17,110 nt of DNA, taken from the NCBI GenBank assembly GCA_039179965.1, contig JBCDEC010000083.1, positions 1 through 17,110 on the forward strand, written 5' to 3'. The number at the start of each line of letters is the position of its first letter. The first letter of the stretch is position 1. This document shows, in pieces, positions 13,267 to 17,110 of the stretch. Both the position numbers and the translations under genes were made by a program. The notes under the pieces were generated by a model. That model had not been told where the DNA came from. It saw nothing but the letters and a program-made list of their open reading frames with translations, and did not search any database. This DNA is from Marinibacterium sp039179965. GTDB lineage: Bacteria > Pseudomonadota > Alphaproteobacteria > Rhodobacterales > Rhodobacteraceae.

Positions 13267-14475
13267 ATGATTTTCAAAGGCGCCGAACTGATCCTGGCGG
13301 ATGGCATAACCGCAGGGGATCTGCGGATAGAAGACGGCCGGATCGTCGAGATCGGGACCGATCTGACGGGAAAGATGATGGTTGATGCCAGCGGTCATGT
13401 TCTGGCCCCGGCGCTGATCGACATTCACGGCGATGCCTTCGAACGCCAGGTGATGCCGCGTCCAAATGTGTTTTTTCCCATAGATGCCGCAATGATCGAT
13501 ACGGATCGGCAACTGGCGGCCAATGGCATCGCAACGGCCTATCATGCGCTCACTCTGGGGTGGGAGCCCGGACTGAGAGACGTCAACCGGGGCTTGTCGA
13601 TGATCCGGGCGCTGAAGTCCCTGGCGCCGCATCTTCTGGTGGAGAACCGCATTCAACTGCGCTGGGAGACCTTCGCCTTTGAGGCGCTGCCAGTGATGGA
13701 AGAGGCGATGGGTGGCCCCTTCACGCCCTCCATTGCCTTTAACGATCACACATCCATGGCGATGCGCGCGTTCGATCTGCCGATCCAGGCGCGCGACTTT
13801 GAGCAATCTCCGGATTTTGCGGTGGCCGCGCTGGATGACGACCGGATGAAGCAGCGCTGCGCCAAGAATGCCGAACGCGCAGGGCTGTCAGACGAGGCCT
13901 ATCTTGCGCTGCTGTCGCGGATCTGGGACCGGCGCGCCGAGGTGCCCGAAATGATCGCGCGGGTGGCGGACTTGGGCCGGACGCACAATGCGCCGATGCT
14001 CAGTCACGACGACACGCGCGTCGAAGCGCGCAGTTACTATCGTGGCATTGGCGCGCCGGTGGCCGAGTTTCCGATGACGCAACCAGTCGCGGAGGCCGCG
14101 CGCAGAGAAGGGGACCTGATCGCCTTTGGCGCGCCAAATGCGGTGCGGGGCGGCAGTCACATCGGCTCGCTCGGGGCCGGAGACATGGTGGAAGCGGGGC
14201 TTTGCGATGCTCTGGCCTCCGACTATTTCTATCCCTCGATGCTGGCGGGGGTGGCGCGGCTTGACACCGAAAAACGCGCACCGCGCCACGATCTGTGGAA
14301 GCTGGTGTCCTCCGGTCCCGCCCGCGCCATGGGCCTGGCCGACCGGGGCCGTCTGGCACGCGGACTGCGCGCCGATCTGGTGCTTCTGGACTGGCCGGAA
14401 GGCGGCATACCGCGGATCCGGGAGACCTGGGTGGCAGGCCGCCCGGCGTTTCGGGCGATCCCGCGCTGTGGCTAG
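13267..14475 (+). CDS. phnM: Alpha-D-ribose 1-methylphosphonate 5-triphosphate diphosphatase
   Basis: 402-aa amidohydrolase-superfamily enzyme of the C-P lyase pathway. It removes pyrophosphate from ribose 1-methylphosphonate 5-triphosphate to give the monophosphate used by PhnJ. PhnM hallmarks: IDIHGDAFERQVMPRP (51-66) with the metal-binding HGD, AFNDHTSM (157-164), MLSHDDT (244-250), GAPNAVRGGSHIGSL (288-302) and ALASDYFYPSML (315-326). The protein is complete. GGAG lies 8 bases before the ATG at 13267; the frame is open far upstream but those codons fit no PhnM sequence. It stands alone on the plus strand, without phnGHIJKL or phnN beside it, so the rest of the pathway must be elsewhere or absent. 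Confidence 0.93.
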   Translation: MIFKGAELILADGITAGDLRIEDGRIVEIGTDLTGKMMVDASGHVLAPALIDIHGDAFERQVMPRPNVFFPIDAAMIDTDRQLAANGIATAYHALTLGWEPGLRDVNRGLSMIRALKSLAPHLLVENRIQLRWETFAFEALPVMEEAMGGPFTPSIAFNDHTSMAMRAFDLPIQARDFEQSPDFAVAALDDDRMKQRCAKNAERAGLSDEAYLALLSRIWDRRAEVPEMIARVADLGRTHNAPMLSHDDTRVEARSYYRGIGAPVAEFPMTQPVAEAARREGDLIAFGAPNAVRGGSHIGSLGAGDMVEAGLCDALASDYFYPSMLAGVARLDTEKRAPRHDLWKLVSSGPARAMGLADRGRLARGLRADLVLLDWPEGGIPRIRETWVAGRPAFRAIPRCG

Positions 14476-14650
14476 GGCCTGGGTGCGGAGCCGTTTGGCA
14501 CGTTCGCAGCCCCTCTGGCCGCATCCCGCTTGAACGGCCCCGTCCACCTTCCTGCGCAACGGCGCGCCGGCCGGGGTCAACCGCCTCTGTGGACTTCTCT
14601 CGCGGCCCGTTTTGCCGTCGCTGTCGCCAATCTTCCGGGGCGGGGGCGGG
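14476..14650. other. Intergenic region between convergent phnM and permease genes
   Basis: 175 bases between two stop codons on opposite strands. It contains a GGCGCGCCGGCC block and a run GGGGCGGGGGCGGG at about 14637-14650. No stem with a T-tract is clear, so termination here may be Rho-dependent. No gene is visible. Confidence 0.4.
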
Positions 14651-15133
14651 TCAGAGAAGGTATAGCGACACGGCGCCCACCAAGAACGGAATGGGCCAGG
14701 AGAGCGCCACGCGCAGCCACATGACCCGCGCGGTCATGATCGGCATTTCGTAGGTGAGCAGTTTCGTGACAGAAAAGAGCGACCAGGCTGTCACATAGGT
14801 GAGGACGGCGGGCACGCTTGCGCCGGCCTTCAGCGCGGCCGCGCCAATCGCAAAACTGACAAAAGCGCCCCCGGGGGTCAGCGGGCCGAGGACTGTGGCC
14901 AGCCCGATCCCGGCCCAGCCTCCTTCGCGCCCGAACAGCGCCTCGACCCGCTCATCGGGCAGCAGTTCGGCAAAGAGCCCCGCGCCGATGAGGGCCACGA
15001 CGATCCGGGGCAGGGTGAAGGCCAGCGTGTCCCTGGTGGCTGCAAAGGCTTCGGGACGTCTGTCCTTGCCCAGTTTTGCATAGAACCAGGCCGCGAGGGC
15101 CAGCAATAGGATGGACCCGATCAGAATGTTCAT
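14651..15133 (-). CDS. Half-size permease B (YraQ/ArsP-like, DUF318)
   Basis: 160-aa membrane protein with about four or five hydrophobic segments (about 2-19, 38-58, 75-100, 106-125 and 137-158). Family marks are LLPDERVEALFG, LTPGGAFVSFAIGAAAL (the PGG turn at 87-89) and VTAWSLFS (114-121). Full-length YraQ/ArsP-type permeases are about twice this size and contain two such halves. The ATG overlaps the stop of permease A by 4 bases (ATGA) and has no strong ribosome binding site of its own, so it depends on coupled translation. Its sequence aligns along its length with the C-terminal 160 residues of permease A, so the two are paralogues and probably assemble into one heterodimeric transporter. 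The substrate is unknown. Confidence 0.82.
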   Translation of the reverse strand: MNILIGSILLLALAAWFYAKLGKDRRPEAFAATRDTLAFTLPRIVVALIGAGLFAELLPDERVEALFGREGGWAGIGLATVLGPLTPGGAFVSFAIGAAALKAGASVPAVLTYVTAWSLFSVTKLLTYEMPIMTARVMWLRVALSWPIPFLVGAVSLYLL

Positions 15134-15741
15134 GTCACGCGCCGCACCAGGAGCCCCACCAGAATCGGCATGGGCAAGGCAATCAGCACCCGCAAAGCCA
15201 CAAGGTCTGCGTGCAGAAAGGACAGTTCCCAGATCAATGTCCGGTTGAGGCCAAAGAGGCTCCAGGCCGTGATACAGGTGATCGCCGCCGCCAGATCGGC
15301 GCCAGCCAGCAGCATTCCGGCGGCGAGCGGGAATGTCATCATTGGTCCACCGGGAATGATGGCGCCCGCGATCGCCGCGTAGATCAGGCCTTTGAGCCCG
15401 CTGTCCGGCCCGATCCATCCCGCCACTTTCTCGCGTGGCAGCAAAACGGGCAGAGCCGAAGCAACAAAGACGCCACAGAGGATCTTAGGCAAAAGCGCTG
15501 CCACAAAGAGCAACCCATCGCCGGAGATGCTGGCCAGCCGGGCCCAGCCTTCGCGCATGCCAACGGCAAGGCCTGCGCCGACGGTCAGAGCGCAGAGCAG
15601 AAGGAACCCGCCGTCGACCACCTTGCGCTTGCGTGGCGAGGAGGGCGGGCGGTGCGGGCGTTTCTCCGCCCGCGATACCGGTGGTGGCGCGGGCTGCGGC
15701 GCGGCGTCGGGCGCGGCGTCATGTGAGGACGGATCGCTCAT
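15130..15741 (-). CDS. Half-size permease A (YraQ/ArsP-like, DUF318)
   Basis: 203-aa membrane protein. Residues 1-41 are a Pro/Ala/Arg-rich cytoplasmic lead; hydrophobic segments follow at about 44-62, 74-100, 115-148, 150-168 and 180-200. The motifs parallel those of permease B: LLPREKVAGWIG (100-111), IIPGGPMMTFPLAAGML (128-144), ITAWSLFG (157-164) and LRVLIALPMPILVGLL (183-198). The start overlaps the acetyltransferase stop (ATGA) and the stop overlaps the permease B start, so the three genes are one coupled operon. A function in moving a phosphonate-related or other small solute is suggested only by the acetyltransferase; ArsP-like relatives export organoarsenicals and others are uncharacterised. 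Confidence 0.82.
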   Translation of the reverse strand: MSDPSSHDAAPDAAPQPAPPPVSRAEKRPHRPPSSPRKRKVVDGGFLLLCALTVGAGLAVGMREGWARLASISGDGLLFVAALLPKILCGVFVASALPVLLPREKVAGWIGPDSGLKGLIYAAIAGAIIPGGPMMTFPLAAGMLLAGADLAAAITCITAWSLFGLNRTLIWELSFLHADLVALRVLIALPMPILVGLLVRRVT

Positions 15742-16370
15742 GCGTCTTCGTAGGCATCCAGGAATTGATCGACACTAAGCGCGCGGATATCGGGCAAGGC
15801 GGCGATAAAACGGTCGCGCGGCCAGTCCCACCACGCCAGACGCAACAGCCGGTCGGCCTGCGTTTCGGTGAACCGCCGTTTGAGCGGACGTGCGGGTACG
15901 CCGCCGACCACGGTGTAGTCGGCGACATCGCGCGTGACGACCGCCCCGGCCCCGATAACCGCTCCGGTCCCGATGTTTACCCCGGCCGTGATCGTGACGC
16001 CGTGCCCGATCCAGACGTCGTGGCCGATGGTCACCCAGTTCTTCTTGCGCCACGCGAAGAAATCCGCATCGTCCGCACCCATTCCATAGGCTTGCGCGCG
16101 ATAGACCGCGTGGTGCTGACACACCCGCCAGGTGGGGTGATTGCCGGGATTTATACGGGCTCCCATGGCGATGGAGCAGTATTTGCCGATCGTCGTCCAC
16201 ACCACGTGGCAATCCTGCACGATATAGGAATAGTCGCCCATCTCCACCTCGCGCAGGACCGTGTTGCGCCCGACTTCTGTCCAGGCACCGAGGGTGCAAT
16301 CGATCGCCTGTGCCCCCTCGTGCAGGGTTGGGGTCTCACTGAGACGAGGCTTGGTGCCGGTGCCTGTCAT
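15738..16370 (-). CDS. Phosphonate-metabolism-type hexapeptide acetyltransferase (DapH/CatB-like)
   Basis: 210-aa left-handed beta-helix acyltransferase. Hexapeptide repeats run from about residue 26 to 165 (IDCTLGAWTEVGRNTVLREVEMGDYS-like turns, then IGKYCSIAMGARINPGNHP and VTIGHDVWIGHGVTITAGVN), ending in the family's VVGGVPARPLKRRF. The loop after NPGNHPTWRV (HHAVYRAQAYGMG...FFAWRKKNW) matches the transferase-hexapeptide family linked to phosphonate (phn) operons. Such enzymes probably acetylate an aminophosphonate or a related amine with acetyl-CoA. The start at 16370 has GGAG 8 bases upstream; longer in-frame extensions enter repeat-rich non-coding DNA. It heads a three-gene operon with two half-permeases and points towards phnM from the opposite side. 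Confidence 0.88.
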   Translation of the reverse strand: MTGTGTKPRLSETPTLHEGAQAIDCTLGAWTEVGRNTVLREVEMGDYSYIVQDCHVVWTTIGKYCSIAMGARINPGNHPTWRVCQHHAVYRAQAYGMGADDADFFAWRKKNWVTIGHDVWIGHGVTITAGVNIGTGAVIGAGAVVTRDVADYTVVGGVPARPLKRRFTETQADRLLRLAWWDWPRDRFIAALPDIRALSVDQFLDAYEDA

Positions 16371-16545
16371 GGGTCGCACTCCACGGTTTGGGATGAATCG
16401 ACAAGGCGGGCCGGTGGCGATGCGCGGTCGCCTTGAGCGGCGAGACATCGAGGGGTGTGCCGGGCCCGGTGTGGGTGAGATTTGGGAGCGCGCTGGATGG
16501 GCGCCTGCGGTGCGCGCCGGTAGAAGAATGACCAGATCATTGGCA

Positions 16546-16590
16546 GGCATCCCGGTCCCAGGCATCCCGGTCCCAGGCATCCCGGTCGCA
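16546..16590. repeat. 15-bp tandem repeat, three copies
   Basis: GGCATCCCGGTCCCA occurs twice exactly (16546-16560, 16561-16575), then once with a single change as GGCATCCCGGTCGCA (16576-16590). It lies 176 bases upstream of the acetyltransferase start, in non-coding DNA. The 15-base unit would keep frame if translated, but no surrounding gene is credible. Confidence 0.9.
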
Positions 16591-16747
16591 GGGAGAGCCT
16601 GTGCGTAGGATGGGCAGGCACGGGCGCACTTGGCCCCTGGTTGCGGACGTGCGGCGCAAGCCGGGCTGGATGTTTGGAGCGGCAGGCACGTCGAAGCAGT
16701 TCGGAAAATCCGCGCGCGACACTCCGCTTCTATCTGCGCCGACACGT

Positions 16748-16763
16748 CGGTCTTCAAAGACCG
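16748..16763. repeat. Palindrome, operator or hairpin candidate
   Basis: CGGTCTT-CA-AAGACCG is a perfect inverted repeat with 7-bp arms and a 2-base centre, about 380 bases upstream of the acetyltransferase start. No T-run follows on either strand, so a protein-binding site is likelier than a terminator. The tiny spacer argues against an RNA hairpin. Confidence 0.5.
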
Positions 16764-17033
16764 GGAGGTCGCGGGAGATAGTGTGGGATGCTATGTAGGA
16801 TGTCTTGCTCCTGGGGCGATCCACCCGAACCGGTTTCCCGGGAAGGGCGTGCATCTCGTCACTGGACAGGCAGCGTCGCCGCGCCCGCGTCAGACTGCCT
16901 TTGCCCGAACCGGGGCGCCCGATGTCTACATTGCCTCGCATGGCACTGGCTTAGCGCGCGGCGCCCCATTCGCCAATTCGTTTTGAGCGCTCTGGGCAGG
17001 CGTGGCCAAGGAATTTGCCAGGTGACGGGCGGC

Positions 17034-17110
17034 GGGGGTATACCCCCCCCACAACGTGGGGGGGGGGTTGGGGGGGGGTTACCCCCAGCCCGGGTGTTAC
17101 CCCCCCCCAA
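17034..17110. repeat. Block of homopolymer G/C inverted repeats at the window end
   Basis: Three overlapping or adjacent inverted repeats are visible: GGGGGTATACCCCC (17034-17047, a perfect 14-base palindrome); a run of eight C plus AC pairing with GT plus eight G (17043-17052 with 17056-17065, 3-base loop); and TT-G9-T pairing with A-C9-AA (17068-17079 with 17099-17110, 19-base interior). The G runs of 8-10 could also form G-quadruplexes. The block sits exactly at the window end, so it may mark an assembly break. Confidence 0.8.

Larger units (their letters stand above)
16371..17110. other. 740-base region without a credible gene
   Basis: No open frame here has a convincing ribosome binding site plus recognisable protein sequence. 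The stretch should include the promoter of the acetyltransferase operon, but no clear -35/-10 pair stands out. It contains a 15-bp tandem repeat (16546-16590), a palindrome (16748-16763) and a terminal block of homopolymer G/C hairpins (17034-17110), each listed separately. The low coding content and repeats suggest a decayed or breakpoint region. Confidence 0.55.

Noticed and set aside
16537..16941. Minus-strand frame with a P-loop-like GRPGSGKGS
   Set aside because: No Walker B, signature or other ABC/ATPase motif follows, and the frame ends in the 15-bp repeat (DRDAW units). The P-loop resemblance looks accidental.

Overview
The window is about 17 kb of GC-rich DNA from an alphaproteobacterium, most likely a marine Roseobacter-group or other Rhodobacteraceae member. 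I infer this from the gene content: a MetF / methyltetrahydrofolate:corrinoid methyltransferase cluster led by a small 'virulence factor' family gene, a phosphonate-type hexapeptide acetyltransferase, PhnM, and a Ppx/GppA-RlmE pair. No taxonomic marker gene is present.

Layout, left to right. (1) 1-1771, minus: a secreted arylsulfatase, then the first 20 codons of a second exported protein cut by the window edge. (2) 2038-2942, minus: a DUF883 (YqjD/ElaB-like) and holin-superfamily-III (YqjE-like) membrane pair. Divergent from it, 3097-5892, plus, are a YihY/BrkB membrane protein and an exported octaheme cytochrome c with a HEAT/TPR-like C-terminus. (3) 5921-7865, minus: a Ppx/GppA phosphatase followed by rlmE. 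(4) 8205-11249, plus: a compact one-carbon operon (small 'virulence factor' protein, MetF, HAD phosphatase, methyltetrahydrofolate:corrinoid methyltransferase). It is followed by a degenerate 16-bp tandem-repeat array and a strong intrinsic terminator. (5) 11537-16370: a phosphorus-related segment. It holds an endonuclease/exonuclease/phosphatase (EEP) hydrolase with what looks like a deleted glycerophosphodiesterase gene behind it, a divergent phnM, and a convergent operon of phosphonate-family acetyltransferase plus two homologous half-size permeases. (6) 16371-17110: about 740 bp with no credible gene, containing a 15-bp tandem repeat, a palindrome and a terminal block of G/C homopolymer hairpins.

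How the genes may work together. Sulfatase plus neighbour suggests sulfate-ester scavenging in the periplasm. MetF with the methyltransferase moves methyl groups between corrinoid proteins and tetrahydrofolate and on to methylene-THF, as in catabolism of methylated compounds; the corrinoid partner is not in the window. The EEP, glycerophosphodiesterase remnant, PhnM and acetyltransferase all point to use of organic phosphorus, but no C-P lyase core genes (phnGHIJKL) are visible. The least explained items are the 16-bp repeat array in the 3' region of the methyltransferase operon, the double palindrome upstream of phnM, the decayed diesterase gene and the tandem half-permeases.
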